A stretch of 64,000 nucleotides of DNA from Karstenula rhodostoma CBS 690.94 (taxonomy: Eukaryota > Ascomycota > Dothideomycetes > Pleosporales > Didymosphaeriaceae), in contig MU001492.1 in the NCBI GenBank assembly GCA_010093485.1, forward strand, positions 2,217,122 through 2,281,121, in the 5' to 3' direction. The translations under genes and the position numbers were made by a program. Below the pieces are notes generated by a model. It did not search any database and had not been told where the DNA came from. It saw nothing but the letters and a program-made list of their open reading frames with translations. Below are positions 11,021-21,879 of this stretch, piece after piece (position 1 is the stretch's first letter; each line of letters starts with the position of its first letter).

Positions 11021-11581
11021 TGGAGCGAGAATGGACTGGTCATGCAAGTAACCGGAGAAGCATAACCGATGACGCCGAAATGTCCTTCGATGGTACAGCA
11101 GAGGTAAAGTAGACTTAGAATATTGCTTATGCGGAGCCTCACAAACAAGGCTTGTGACCAGGTCGCAGCAGGTAGCTGATACGTTAAGCGGGCTATGACA
11201 GCGCATGCTCAGCCTGATGCATTGGAGAATGAGCCCGACGTGCAGAGAGTATGCCCTCCTCCTGGAACAAGGCGTTCTTTGCGAAACATTTCCGCATCAT
11301 CTAGGCACTGCTGCTGGGAAAATAAGGTGCCTAGGATGGAGCCATAGGAAGCGCGCTCAAACCTTTATGGTAGAGAGCGTCCTTATCGCAGTAATACTCT
11401 TCATCGTGCGCCCATCCCACCCCTGGAAGGAGGGTATGAGGTGAACCAGTTGGCAGCATTGAACAAGGCGCAACTGCCGAATGAGTGGTCCGTGCGCGCC
11501 TTCCCATATTCGAGCCTATCATGACAAAACTGGTATACTAAGAGCATATGCCTTATGGCCCTAGAAAGGATATTAGATCAA
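11021..11581. other. upstream flank of the ankyrin pseudogene
   Basis: About 560 bp that would have held the promoter of the pseudogene. The pseudogene frame is open upstream to 11206 but the added residues look like untranslated leader. Nothing else was recognised. Confidence 0.5.
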
Positions 11582-11932
11582 CTACAGTGTTCGTGTAAAA
11601 TGGAGAAGATCTTTATCATACTTTGTCCTACCAACAACCATCGTGACGCCTGTGCTAAAACAGCATCGGTCACGGCTAAACGACTCCCTCGTCGCAGCAC
11701 TCAAAATCGCCGTAGGAGAGATAGATTCGCCAGAGTTCGTGCCGTATATATCACCCTTTAACATCTTCACCGCAAAGAAAAGATCTGGGGCGATTCGAAT
11801 ACCTTCTGACCGGAGCGATGGCTCAGAAGCGGTGGCGGGAACAAAGATGGGTGGGTGCCGGTCAGCAAAGGCAATCGGAACTGCATCGAACAAAAAAATC
11901 GCAAGTATTGGTATCCGCATGGTTCTCACCAT
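11582..11932 (-). CDS. candidate small secreted protein, 116 residues
   Basis: Not a family I recognise. The ATG at 11932 starts a peptide with a clean secretion signal: basic MVRTMR, hydrophobic core IPILAIFLF, and a cleavage-like VPIAFA before DRH. The mature part is about 93 residues and holds two adjacent cysteines (RDRCC). The same frame stays open upstream to 12076, but the upstream residues lack the signal, so the later ATG is preferred. The segment GTNSGESISPTAILSAATR lies inside a 76 bp block that recurs, diverged, at 13825-13900. There the corresponding frame reads GTNSGEVMSAMVIVSSAAR, also without stops. It sits tail-to-head behind the AFG1-like gene on the same strand. It could be a real effector-like gene or an ORF carried by a repeat. 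Single exon; no transcript evidence. Confidence 0.4.
   Translation of the reverse strand: MVRTMRIPILAIFLFDAVPIAFADRHPPIFVPATASEPSLRSEGIRIAPDLFFAVKMLKGDIYGTNSGESISPTAILSAATRESFSRDRCCFSTGVTMVVGRTKYDKDLLHFTRTL
11668..11743 (+). repeat. dispersed repeat, copy A (pairs with 13825-13900)
   Basis: A 76-base block starting GGTCACG and ending TTCGTGCC that aligns without gaps to 13825-13900. By hand count 61 of 76 bases match, including the last 16 (CGCCAGAGTTCGTGCC). Both copies are in the same orientation and about 2.1 kb apart, one on each side of the AFG1-like gene. Confidence 0.75.
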
Positions 11933-12123
11933 GACCGCTCGCAGCTGAGATTTCGAGACGCACTTTGACGAGCTCGAAAAGATGGAAGGCGACGGGACCG
12001 GATATCTATGTGACGTTTCCGGCTTGCAGATACAGTTCGGCGAAGAAGCACACAAGATACAGCTCGGCACCACCAAGTCTCACGAGGGCGTTCTATGTCG
12101 GCTAAGCGTGCGCGCGTGATAAA

Positions 12124-13386
12124 TCAATCGCCAATTCCATATTGTTTAGATCCCATTTCGTAGAGTCGCGAGATAGCTCGACCAATCGCAAAGCGAACGT
12201 CAGTCTCCCCAGCGCCACCAGTCGCAAGTGACGCCTCTGCGAGGCCAGTCGCCGACCACTCGGTTTCGCCGATGAAGGTCGTCATCATGCTCGAGCTGCT
12301 CCCACCCTCACCGCGGACGCTCATCTGGCGCTGCATCAGCCCTTCCAAGGGAACGTCGGCCGGCCGAATGATGTTGGCGAAGACCTCGACCAAAGGTACG
12401 TCTGAGAGACAGAGGATGCGGACTTTGGATTCGTAGGCGAGGTCGACCAGCGTGATAAAGCGACGCACCACGTCCAGTTCACCCTCCGCAAATTTTCGCA
12501 GTTTCGAAATGTAGATATCCTTGGACTGTCGGCAGAGCGCAACGTAATCCGCCGATCCGCGGTAGGAATGACACATCTCCTCGAAGGTGCTGCTGACAAC
12601 AAGGCCACTCTTGTCGTTTGGGCGAGTGGCGGATACTGAGACCACTCGGTTCCCAAGTACGACGATTTCAAAACGCTGCAATTCTTGCCCAGAAAGCTGC
12701 CTGTGCAGACTCTCCTCAAACTTGCTAGGATCCAGGAAGAACACCTCAATTCGATCTACTGGATCATCAATGTCCTTGGTCCGGTAATCCTGTTCACCTT
12801 CCATCTTCCACACTTCACTGCGGCGCCTCAATTCATGTATGAACGGCACGAACTGTTCCCTATTCAGACCGTTCTCATACAGCTTTTCGGGCGGACGATT
12901 GCTCGTGCTGACCAGCACACCGCCAGTGCCCCAGATACCGGCGAACAACCGCTTCAGAATCATCGCATCCGCAATGTCGGTGATCTGAAACTCGTCGAAA
13001 CACAACACCTGGCTTTCCTTGCGAACATCCATACCGATCTGGATCAGAGGGTCGCCGCGGAACGAGGGCTGCGAGCGCGCCGCGTGCAGACGCGCATGGA
13101 CGTCAAGCATAAATTCGTGGAAGTGGATTCTTCGGCGCGAGATCTGCGACGGCAGGGTCGCTGCGAACAAGTCTGCAACGCGCGACTTGCCGGTCCCCAC
13201 GCTGCCGTAGATGTACACTCCTCGCGGCGCAGGCGCATTTGTGGATGTAGATCCTAGCTGGGTCAGGCTGGTCTGCAGCTGGGCGAGGCGAGTGACCAAT
13301 GCAGCTTGGCCATGATCGTGAGAAAGACGGCCGCGCGAAATCAACGCGCGGTATGCAGCTTCGAGTGCTGTTTGGTGTTGGGCCAT
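12124..13386 (-). CDS. AFG1: AFG1/LACE1-like AAA-type ATPase
   Basis: Single-exon gene, 420 residues. AFG1/LACE1 ATPases are mitochondrial inner-membrane proteins implicated in turnover of misfolded or excess cytochrome oxidase subunits. Visible: P-loop GSVGTGKS at residues 61-68; HFHEFMLDVHARLH at about 88-101; Walker B VLCFDEFQITDIADAMIL starting about 127; and the family segment STSNRPPEKLYENGLNREQF. The C-terminal domain includes SADYVALC and RFITLVDLAYESKV, both typical. The start ATG (MAQHQTALEAAYRAL) leads straight into the conserved body, so no mitochondrial presequence is present. At 420 residues it is shorter than the roughly 500-residue yeast protein. Either an upstream exon was missed or this is a shorter, possibly non-mitochondrial form. 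Confidence 0.88.
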   Translation of the reverse strand: MAQHQTALEAAYRALISRGRLSHDHGQAALVTRLAQLQTSLTQLGSTSTNAPAPRGVYIYGSVGTGKSRVADLFAATLPSQISRRRIHFHEFMLDVHARLHAARSQPSFRGDPLIQIGMDVRKESQVLCFDEFQITDIADAMILKRLFAGIWGTGGVLVSTSNRPPEKLYENGLNREQFVPFIHELRRRSEVWKMEGEQDYRTKDIDDPVDRIEVFFLDPSKFEESLHRQLSGQELQRFEIVVLGNRVVSVSATRPNDKSGLVVSSTFEEMCHSYRGSADYVALCRQSKDIYISKLRKFAEGELDVVRRFITLVDLAYESKVRILCLSDVPLVEVFANIIRPADVPLEGLMQRQMSVRGEGGSSSSMMTTFIGETEWSATGLAEASLATGGAGETDVRFAIGRAISRLYEMGSKQYGIGD

Positions 13387-13974
13387 TTGGTCTGGGCAGC
13401 GAATGTCGTTGTCAGTGCTGGAAGATCGTTTGCGTCATGGACTTGTATCGCGCGACAGAACGGTGAAACGAACACAACAAGCGAGTGTGTTTTATCAAAA
13501 CAGGTGTCGAAGCTCGTAATGGACCACATAAGCCAATAAAAATATCCAGGACATCACGCGAAGAGCTGCATTATGGATGTTGAGGTGCAGGATGATGCGA
13601 GGCTCGGGCGCCAAGACCAACCAAGGGGTTTGATCGACTGGGAGGTTTCGATTCACGTGTTGTCTACACCGGATACAACATCACATACGAATCGTGGCGA
13701 CGCTGTCGACGCGGTCTATCCAGCTAAGCAGTTGGCGCCGTCTGAAATGGCGGAGGCAAGAGCGCCGGGTCCGCGGTGAGTGGTATACAGCACATCAGCA
13801 TTGTGATCATCCAGCCACAACAAAGGTCACGATTGAACGACTTCCTCGCCGCAGAACTCACAATCACCATAGCAGACATGACCTCGCCAGAGTTCGTGCC
13901 ACATACCTCATGCGTCAAAGTCATACATCGTACCAATCACAACTCGAAATCTTACAATTGTGAACCGCCCTCAC
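13387..13974. other. intergenic between AFG1-like and F-box genes, with repeat copy B
   Basis: About 590 bp. The left part should carry the promoter of the AFG1-like gene and the right part the 3' end of the F-box gene. It contains the second copy of the dispersed block at 13825-13900. The minus-strand frame over that copy (13724-13936) is open but has no signal peptide. Confidence 0.6.
13825..13900 (+). repeat. dispersed repeat, copy B (pairs with 11668-11743)
   Basis: Gap-free partner of the block at 11668-11743, about 80 percent identical by hand count. The two copies share their 16-base 3' ends exactly and diverge most in the third quarter. Confidence 0.75.
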
Positions 13975-15962
13975 TCACGGGAATTTCGCCTCGAACTCGG
14001 TAGTATCCATGCCCCAGATTTCGATCCAGTCCAAACTCTTCGTATCCACCATCTCCAGCCTCCTCATCGGCCCATTCCTCAGCTCAATCATAGAACCCCC
14101 TCTCCCACCGAATGCGCTACCGTTTTGTGCATGCTCTTGTGCTCTGGCCTTGCCTTTCCCTTTCGGCCACACCACGTCGCCCAGCTTGAACGCCATGTTG
14201 CCAAAGCCCACATATCTGAGTGTGCGATACTGTGGTCGCCACATCTCGGTAGCGAGAGCGAACTGGTGCATCTCGATGTCCATGACGTCCGTGCGGGCTT
14301 GGAACAGGGAGCCCGGCGGGATAAGTATACGTATTGCCCATAGGTTGGGCGTGAGGGAGAAGATTTCGCGCATTGACTCCATCGGTGGGACTGAGCATGC
14401 AAAGCCGAGTTGTTCGAGGTGGGGGAGCGTCTGGCAGACCTTGAAGAGCGCGTCATCTGAGAGCGTCCACTGATCTGAGAGTAGCAGGTGGCGCATGGTG
14501 CGGTGATTGGACTGGATCGCGGCCAGGTAGTCGCTTGCGGCGCTCTTGTACTCGCTCGCAGTTACAGGGCGGGGCGTTGAGATGCTGCCGTTTGTTTGCA
14601 TATTTGGGGTGGTGTTGGAGGAGGGCGAAGTTGGAGTCTGCGCTTTGCTGGCTGTTCTCGAAGACATGGGCTTGCTGATGATGTAAAAGCGTTCCAAGCC
14701 TGAGAATCTGGTGAGCATCTTGACTTGTTCTGGCTCAACTGAGTCGACGCGGAGCATCTTGAGGTTCTTAGGAACCGGCTGCTTGGGGTTGAGGCGCCAT
14801 GTGTTGTCTAGAAATACGGTCATCGGATCTGAAGACCCCATCGAGTTGATTATGGTCACTTCTTCAATTGCTTCAGGGTTCGTGGCCTTCTCGAAATCCT
14901 CATCCTGATTCCGACAGTAGAGGTTGTACAGGGCGAAGCGCTTCAGAACTACAGGATATCCAGCAGCTATGCAGCGCCCAAAGTAGGCGTTGAGCTGGAC
15001 GGACTCTTCTCCAGTTTCGCGCATACGTGGGTTGAAGTGTAGTTTCAAGTTCTCGAGCTTCTTCGATGTGAGAAGGAGGAGGGATATACTGTCGGGAGAT
15101 GCGAGGGGGTCGATATCGTAGCATATAAGTGTTGTAAGGCTCGGAAGTGGCGGAATGGCGGTCGTGGGCCGTGGTATTCGCCTGGAAGGAAAGCGAAGAA
15201 TCAGACATGTCAGCGAGGACTTTTGCATGAGGCCCTCATAGACAGTGTGCAATGGTTTCGTGTTCAGCTCCCAACTGCGCCTGTCAGCACCTAGCCTTAC
15301 CCACAACAGTCAGAAAACATACGCGAAGGTTTTGAGGCCCTTCATTTTATCCATCGCAGCGCGCATGGCGACCTGAAGCACCATGCTATTGTCTGGCACG
15401 CGCCCTTTGGAATAATCGTCCACGTCGTGTTCCCGCCACTCCCCGATCACCCTGAAGGTCTGCACATAGTCGGCGAAGCTCCGCGACACCAGCGTGTTCA
15501 GCCCCATGGCAAATGGACTCCCGCTGCCATAGCCTGTTGGCCTCCCGTTGACATATCGCAGCTCCGCGTAGGTCCGCAGAGTGACTTCTTCGTATAGGCG
15601 CGGCAGGGTCATGTAGTAGAACAGGCGCGAGGTGCGCGTAACGCGCGCGAGGTCGGCGGCATCGTCGAGCTGCAATCGCATTTGTCGTCAGTCATGGCCT
15701 TCAGCGCTGCGAAAGGGCTCGCGCAGCATCCACATACATATTCCAGTATTAGTTGTATTAAATGCAGCGGAAGCTCCTTGCCCTGCCCAGACGCATGCAA
15801 CCTCGCCGGACTGGTGAACCAGCTATGCGACGGCGCAGTGATGGGTGGCCCTCTCGACGTGTTCGAAAAGTGGCTGTATGCGGACTCTTTCGTGCTCGGT
15901 GCCTTCGAGGTTGACGTCCCGTTGGCCGGCGCAGCGCGGGGCGTGGGTGTAGCTTCCGGCAT
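13975..15962 (-). CDS. F-box protein with leucine-rich-type C-terminus
   Basis: Three exons: 15962-15738, 15669-15323 and 15274-13975; introns of 68 and 48 bp; 623 residues. The F-box begins near residue 65: KELPLHLIQLILEY continues across intron 1 into LDDAADLARVTRTSRLFYY. This is the SKP1-binding fold of SCF ubiquitin ligase adaptors. The rest contains regularly spaced leucine segments (LTTLICYDIDPLAS, LKMLRVDSVEPEQVKML, LPHLEQLGFACSVPP) suggesting a leucine-rich substrate-recognition region. A Ser/Thr/Pro-rich insert (SKAQTPTSPSSN) lies near residue 420. For intron 2 I chose the acceptor GCGCAG at 15275-15277, giving KTFAWELNTKPL. The nearer CAG 6 bases upstream would add two residues but is too close to the branch point. 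No yeast orthologue recognised; substrate unknown. Confidence 0.82.
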
Positions 15963-16339
15963 TCAGGCGGAATACCGCAGGCGACTATGTATTCTGTCGC
16001 GTGGGGATTATACGCATGCCTGGCGGCGTTGGATGCACACAATGTGGGGAAGAAGCTTCCCCGTCGAGAGCGCAAGCTTCCAAGCTCGCATGTGTCAGCT
16101 CGGCCTAGAAATTCTTCGCAGCGTCAAAGCCCCGACTCTCCCGGTATCTCCGCCGTATTTGTCCCCGAGTTTCCACGCTAAATCTGATCTGCACATGGGA
16201 TTTCGCGAATCCTAACCATATAAGTGGCTGATATTGTGGCGACATGGCAAGGTCTTGCTCTGTGTATTGTGGTCGCACTAACAGTTGTCTGCTTCATAAT
16301 CAAGCAAAGTCGATACAGGGCCCAGGCTTCAGTCTTCGG
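15963..16339. other. intergenic, no gene seen
   Basis: About 380 bp between the F-box gene start and the TDP1 stop, both on the minus strand. It must hold the F-box promoter and the TDP1 3' end. Nothing else recognised. Confidence 0.6.
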
Positions 16340-18156
16340 CTATCTAGTAGCGTTCGGCTCCTGGTCCATAAAGAACCAAGGCTGCTTGCCCTCGTACTTC
16401 TGTCCTGGAAACTTGAATGGCACCTCCACAGTTCCCTGAAATACACTCATCGGTGGAATCTCTCCACCACCAAGACCTTGCAGCTTTGCTGCGGGCACGG
16501 GCACCACAACGCCGCACTCCCAATTGTTGACCTTCAGTGCACCCTCCTTTCCACTCTTCAGGACACTTTGTGAGCCCCATGCCGATTCTGTTGCATTTGC
16601 AGACCCGACATAAGCCCAGGCAAAAGGCGTGCCATCGTTTTTGTAGCCTCGAGCTAAAAGCATCTTGTTGTGCGACAAGAGACCGGTTCGAGTTGACGTG
16701 TGGGTTCGCAGACATTGGCGAGCAAATGAAGGAGCATTGCAACTTCGCGAATTCAGGGTAATGACCCCACCACAGTCCACACCTCCCGTGCTGTTGATTA
16801 CAGTATCGCGGGTCGGGAAGTAAACACGAAATCGATCAGACCAGCCTTCGGGAGCTTTGTTGCCCAGCGGCTGAACTCCGCTAGCAGCCAAGTACAACTT
16901 TTGGAGGAATTCTTCCTTTAGGCCACCTATAGAGGACGATGCATAGTCCAATTCGAGACGCTCAACGTTGTGCAGGTTCAGTTGACGAATAGCTGTCGCA
17001 AGGCCAGGTAGGCCAGTATCGCTACGCCGTGGTCCCTTTGAGTGGGTCCCCGATCTATGTTTCTGTCAGATTTACCTCTGCTGCTCTGCCAGAGAACTTT
17101 CCGGACTTACATTGAGTGAACAAAAGCAAGCTGATTCGTTTCGGAAAAGTCAAACTTGCGTAGACCCTCGACGACTTTCTTTCCGACCTCTTGTGCTTCG
17201 AGAAATTCAATCAGCGACTGCCCAAACGCAGTTTCAAGCTTTTCTGCGATTACACCATCAGGTCGACGCGGTAAGTCGATTAGGAACACAGTGTTTTCGA
17301 GGACTGCTGGCTGCCATGACCCTAACGACTTCGGATCCTTTCCCGTCTCTCCCCATTCCACTTGCTTTAGGTTGGCTGTTGGGACCACGATCCTCAGGTG
17401 CGTGTCGTGGAATAACAACATCAATTTGCTGTGCATGGTAGTTGTGGTACGCATTGGCGGGAAATGCGGCTTGACATTCGGAGTGTTGCATTCAGCAAGC
17501 TCTTGGAGGATTTCTTGTTTTATTGCATCTGTATTGGCACCGATTATCCACAATTGCTTGATTTTCTTTGGGTCTGCCTTGTGGAAGATCCATTTATCGT
17601 CCCATTGGAAAGAACTCAAAACCGCTATGTTGAGGGTGGGGGCTTGCAAAACCTCTTCGATGCTAATGTCGTCGGTCCGGGGGAATTTGTATGCCCAAGA
17701 GCGCTTGATAGCGCCCTTGGGGTAACGAATCCCATCTAAAGTTGTTGGCTCTGTTTGCTTTGAAACTTGTTTCGACGGTCTATCAGGAGAGGCGCTTCGC
17801 TTCCGCTTCCCCAGTCGCGCAAGCCGCGCTTCTTCCATGGCTTTCCTATCCAACGTGGCAAAAGATGCAGCTGCTGGCGGTTTCGTCGTCTGGGCAACGG
17901 AAGCTCCTATCTGCGGTTGAGCTTTGTGTTGATGGTTTAAGGCGTTCGCAGCGGCATACTGAGAAGGACCATAATCGGCGTCTTGAGGCCCGGAAGTGGC
18001 GACGTCCCCTTTCCATACTCCCTCGAGTGAGAGAGCCATGGCCAGGCGCAGGTCCCTGTCGTAGCTGGACTCGTTCGGAGCCGGACTGGTGGGTGCGTCC
18101 TGCAGAGACAAGGCAATTGCGCGCTGAAGTTCATCTTCATCGTCGGAAGCAGCCAT
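16340..18156 (-). CDS. TDP1: tyrosyl-DNA phosphodiesterase 1 with N-terminal UIM motifs
   Basis: Nuclear DNA-repair enzyme that cleaves the phosphotyrosyl bond left by stalled topoisomerase I. Exons 18156-17111 and 17054-16340; intron 56 bp (GTAAGT, ends ACATAG); 586 residues. The intron join restores the family sequence FVHSISGTHS. Catalytic HxK motifs are MHSKLMLL (His242, Lys244) and SHNKMLL (about His477, Lys479). The second is followed by YVGSANATESAWG, typical of phospholipase-D-fold enzymes. The N-terminus carries two ubiquitin-interacting-type motifs, DELQRAIALSLQD (residues 8-20) and LRLAMALSLEG (36-46), followed by a basic stretch (GKRKRSASPDRPSK) that may be a nuclear signal. A CAG two bases before the chosen acceptor region would break the frame, so the later TAG acceptor is favoured. 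Confidence 0.93.
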
Positions 18157-19261
18157 TCGGCCTGGAATGACAGAAGAGTTGTGTGGTTGTGCAATGGAGA
18201 GCGAGCTTCGACATGGCGCGCGCTATCACGTGGGCACGTGCTGATAGCGATAGGGCTGACTAAGCAATATCGATCCCAGAGTGCGCTCTTTCGCTCTTTC
18301 TTCTGTCTTCGAATTATTATCAACTCCGAACTCAACTCCAACACCTTCATCTCAGGAGGAAACACCAACCTGCCAAGAATGCTCTCACGTTAAGAGGCCC
18401 CAAAGTTCGACTACAAGCAGGCAAAAGAACTCCGCAGTACTTCGATGTTGAATGAGATCTGTGGGCGCCAGGTGTACAGTCCATGCAACAGTCTTTCGTG
18501 TCATTTACTGGGACCGAGATCTATCTTTATCTACTTTTGTTATGAGGGAAAAACTAGTACTGTTGAGAAAGACTTGAGACTGGAGCATAATCCAACCTAG
18601 AGCAACGCGAACTTCTTCCACCAGCAACACCATGAAACGCCCCCAAACCAGATGAGCTACTCAAATTCATCTCGTGGGTGTAATTCCAGACTTTTCCCTT
18701 GCTCCCAAGCTCCAATATCTTCTCGCAAGGTTCTAAGACGTGGGTACGGTAGGCATCCAGAAAGTCCTTGCTTGCTCTTCCAGTCAGGTTGGGGTCCGAA
18801 TGAACAATTGAGGCACCGGCGGACTACATTCGACATAGAGTCGCCACACGCTCCCTCGACTTCTGAGTGCCAACTCTTGGTGGTGTTTTGGTCTGTGAAC
18901 GAGGTCGGTTGTCCGTTGTGGTTATGGGACTTGTTACGCAACGGGGGTGGCTCCGGGTTTTTTTAAGGTATGAGCTTTAACACGATGATTCTCATGTGAT
19001 TTTGAACTGGATAAGCTCGATAAACCGCTGCAAGATGAGGCCAGAAATGTTAATGGACAACTGCACTATCCAAGTTCAAGGGAAAAGGAACAGTTAAGGT
19101 CCCGGAAGACAATACTGAAGAACAGGGTGCCGAGAGCAAGAATATACAAGGCATCAATCACCATATTCCCAGTCCACCTCCTTCCGAAACCAAGTGCACA
19201 AGTCCGAAAGTCACCCGTCACGACTCTAACATAGTTTGATTTCCTCGCTCATCCCACCAAC
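18157..19261. other. intergenic, no gene seen
   Basis: About 1.1 kb between the TDP1 start and the ELP2 stop, both minus strand, so it holds the TDP1 promoter and ELP2 3' end. Short frames (up to about 100 codons) have no recognisable feature. Confidence 0.6.
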
Positions 19262-21724
19262 CTACGCATCAACATCGAAAATCCTCACTGAAGAGTCCTC
19301 ACTCGCAACCGCCATCTGGTGCCCCTCACCACCCCTCCCAGGCCTCCAGACAATCTGATTGATCCCCTTTGCGGGAGAAACCTCCTTCGCAACCGCCACC
19401 GTAGCAGCCTTATCCAGACCCCCAGCCTCCGCCGTACCAACAACCAAGTCCCCACCCTCCGTCCCAAACGCAAACTGCACCGTGCCCTCCTTCGCCCCCC
19501 GGTTACACGCCACAGCAGTGACGGCCGCACTCGCCGCGACCGACCCCTTAAGCTCGACCACATCATTGCCGATCTGCCAGATCTTCACGCACTTATCCCT
19601 CCCCGCAGTGACGAAAGTAGGCTGCGCAAGCGCCGTCCACGCCGCGCCCAGAATCATCCTCGCATGGCCCTTCGGATTAGCGTGTTTGAGCGCGTACGCC
19701 TCGTCGTCTCCCCTTGCCCAGACGACCCACTGCCTGTCTCTCCCAACGCTGAGGAGGTGCTTGTCGTCGGGCGAGAACTGCAGTGCCGTGACGGTGAGCG
19801 AGTGCGCTTTCAGCGGCGGGGTGAGCTCCAGCCACTCTTTCGTGTCGTATAGGCGGATGACGGCGTGGTCGATGGAGCTCGCGCGACATGCGGTTGCGAC
19901 GAGCGAGCCAGAGCTGCTTACGGCCATGGCGGAGATCTCGTAGCCGTGGCCGTAGAGCTTCTCGGTTTCGGGCCAGAGGAGGTGGCGCGCGAGGTGGTCT
20001 TCGAAGGGTGGGTGGTCGAATTCGAGGGTCGACTTTTTGACGATGGAGGCGGGGTCGACGGCTTCGCGGTCGTCGTCGGAGGTGGTGGCGTTTTCGGGGT
20101 TCTCGTTCTCGTTCTCGTCCACGGCTTGGATTGCTTTGTTGGAGAGGCCGAGGACCGGGATGTTGGCGGCGTCGGGGCGGTCGGCGGAGGCGGCTTCGAT
20201 TTTGCAAAGTTTGTTTAGCATCTCCGAGACGCCTTTTGGCTCGTCGAAGACGCGGAGGAGCTTCTCGTCTGCGCCGGAGATGAACTGGACATTGCTGACC
20301 GTGTCGATGCAGTTGAGGTCGTACCCGTGGATTTGGGGGCGCGAGAACTCGTGCCATGAGGAGCCGTGCTCGCGTTTCCATTCGGAGAAGAGGCGGGTTG
20401 TTTGGTCCGAGCCGGTGGTGAGGAGGTATGCTCCGTCTCTTGACCAGCTCAGGCCTTTGACTTCGCGTACATGCCCGGTGATGGCTACTTGCTGTGTCCA
20501 CATGTCTTGCATGGGAGAGTACGTCCACCTGCGCCAGCTACCAGTGCGTCCAAGAGACACAACGGAATCACCATCCGGGGACCAAAGACCAATCCAGAAC
20601 CCTCCAGCGCTGCCTGTCGCACTGGTTGATCCTTTCTGCCCACTGATCTCGCCCAGCCTAGTAATGCAGATCCATACTCCAGAAGAAGGGTCTGCCTCCC
20701 AGATAGCGAGGGAGTTGTCCTCTGAAGTAGACAGCAGCTGCAGCTTCCCCGCTCTATGTCGCCAAGACGCCGTGTAAATCCAATCTTCATGACCCAGAAG
20801 CAAAGCTTCGAAGGTGACTGAGTATTTCGATGTCGCTGACGCAAATCGATGAGCCTTGTTGGACAGCGATTTACCCAGGACGCCCAGAGCCGGATCATTC
20901 AGCGCGCTGCTCACCGCAGGCAGTTCTTCACCCTGGTGTAGGCGCCATAAACGGATGTACTTGTCTTGGCTTGCCGACGCGAGTAGCAGGTCGCTGTCCT
21001 CCTTCTCGCTCTCCTTCGTGAAGTCCAGCGCGCGGATCCAGCCCTCGTGACCAGTCAAGGTAGCAGAAAGTTGAAATTGGGTATCATGAGAAACAAAAAT
21101 CTGAATGGTGCTGCGCGTGCCTCCGACAGCTAGAACAAGAGAACTTTCGTCCAGTTTGGCCAGCGCAATGGCCAAGGGGAAGTAGCGTGGTGTAAGTGAT
21201 ATTGATTGGATCAGTTCGACATCAACGGTGGTGAAGTCGGCATCGTGGACGAGTTTCCAAATCTTGACCACGCCATCTGATGCCCCGGTTGCGAAGACGT
21301 CCGAGCCCGGTAGCGTAGCGATCCGTGTTATTGGGCTCTTGTGCTCCGTTACAGTCTTGACAAGCTCAAACCCAACCTCAACTTCCTTCAGACCCTTCCA
21401 GATCTTCAAGGAATGGTCCGCAGCACCGCTCAAAAGAACAGTGACATTTCCAGATGCAGTCGGAAAGAACTTGACCGCATTAACAACATCCGTATGCCCA
21501 CTCAAGAGCGTCGTCACACCCCTCAGTCGCTCATCCTATTTCACTTAGCAATCGCCCTCACGCAAGTTCCACCACCATCCATGTCATACCTCAGGCTCCC
21601 ACACGGCGACGCAATTGTCCGCGCCAAACGCCAACAACCGGCCCCCATCCTGGTCCCAGTCCGCCGCAGCAGGATTCCGATTCCCACCAATCGAAACGAA
21701 CGCTGGTGCAATACCCATTGTCAT
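19262..21724 (-). CDS. ELP2: Elongator complex subunit 2 (WD40 protein)
   Basis: Scaffold subunit of Elongator, which adds the carboxymethyl group to wobble uridine 34 of tRNAs. Exons 21724-21590 and 21535-19262; intron 54 bp (GTATGA to ATAG); 802 residues, the usual size. The first exon gives FVSIGGNRNPAAADW and LLAFGADNCVAVWEPE. The second starts DERLRGVTTLLSGHTDVVNAVKF. Two runs of WD repeats follow (for example HKSPITRIATLPGSD, GHEGWIRALDF, GHVREVKGLSWS, AHSLTVTALQFSPDDKHLLS), compatible with the two seven-bladed propellers known for Elp2. The start ATG at 21724 (MTMGIAPAF) is preferred because the conserved sequence begins within ten residues. The frame stays open upstream to 21892, which would overlap URM1. 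Divergent from URM1. Confidence 0.92.
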
Positions 21725-21879
21725 ATGGACTGTGCGTGAATGTAGGGCAGCGAAGTCATTGCGTTTGGAGATTTCTACCGCGCTAGCGTCGCTTAAAGCG
21801 CCGGTCAAGGTTAGCGCGGGCCTCGAACTGTAAGTCACGAACTGCGCGCCCCACGACGTCTGCGTTACTCGACTTCGCG
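21725..21879. promoter_or_regulatory. shared divergent promoter of ELP2 and URM1
   Basis: 155 bp separate the chosen ELP2 ATG (minus strand) from the URM1 ATG (plus strand), so both core promoters and 5' leaders must lie here or overlap the coding starts. No clear TATA box is visible. The role is inferred from layout only. Confidence 0.6.

Noticed and set aside
19677..20528. 283-codon minus-strand frame inside ELP2
   Set aside because: Arginine/proline-rich shadow of the ELP2 coding sequence in another frame; the WD40 frame is clearly the real one.
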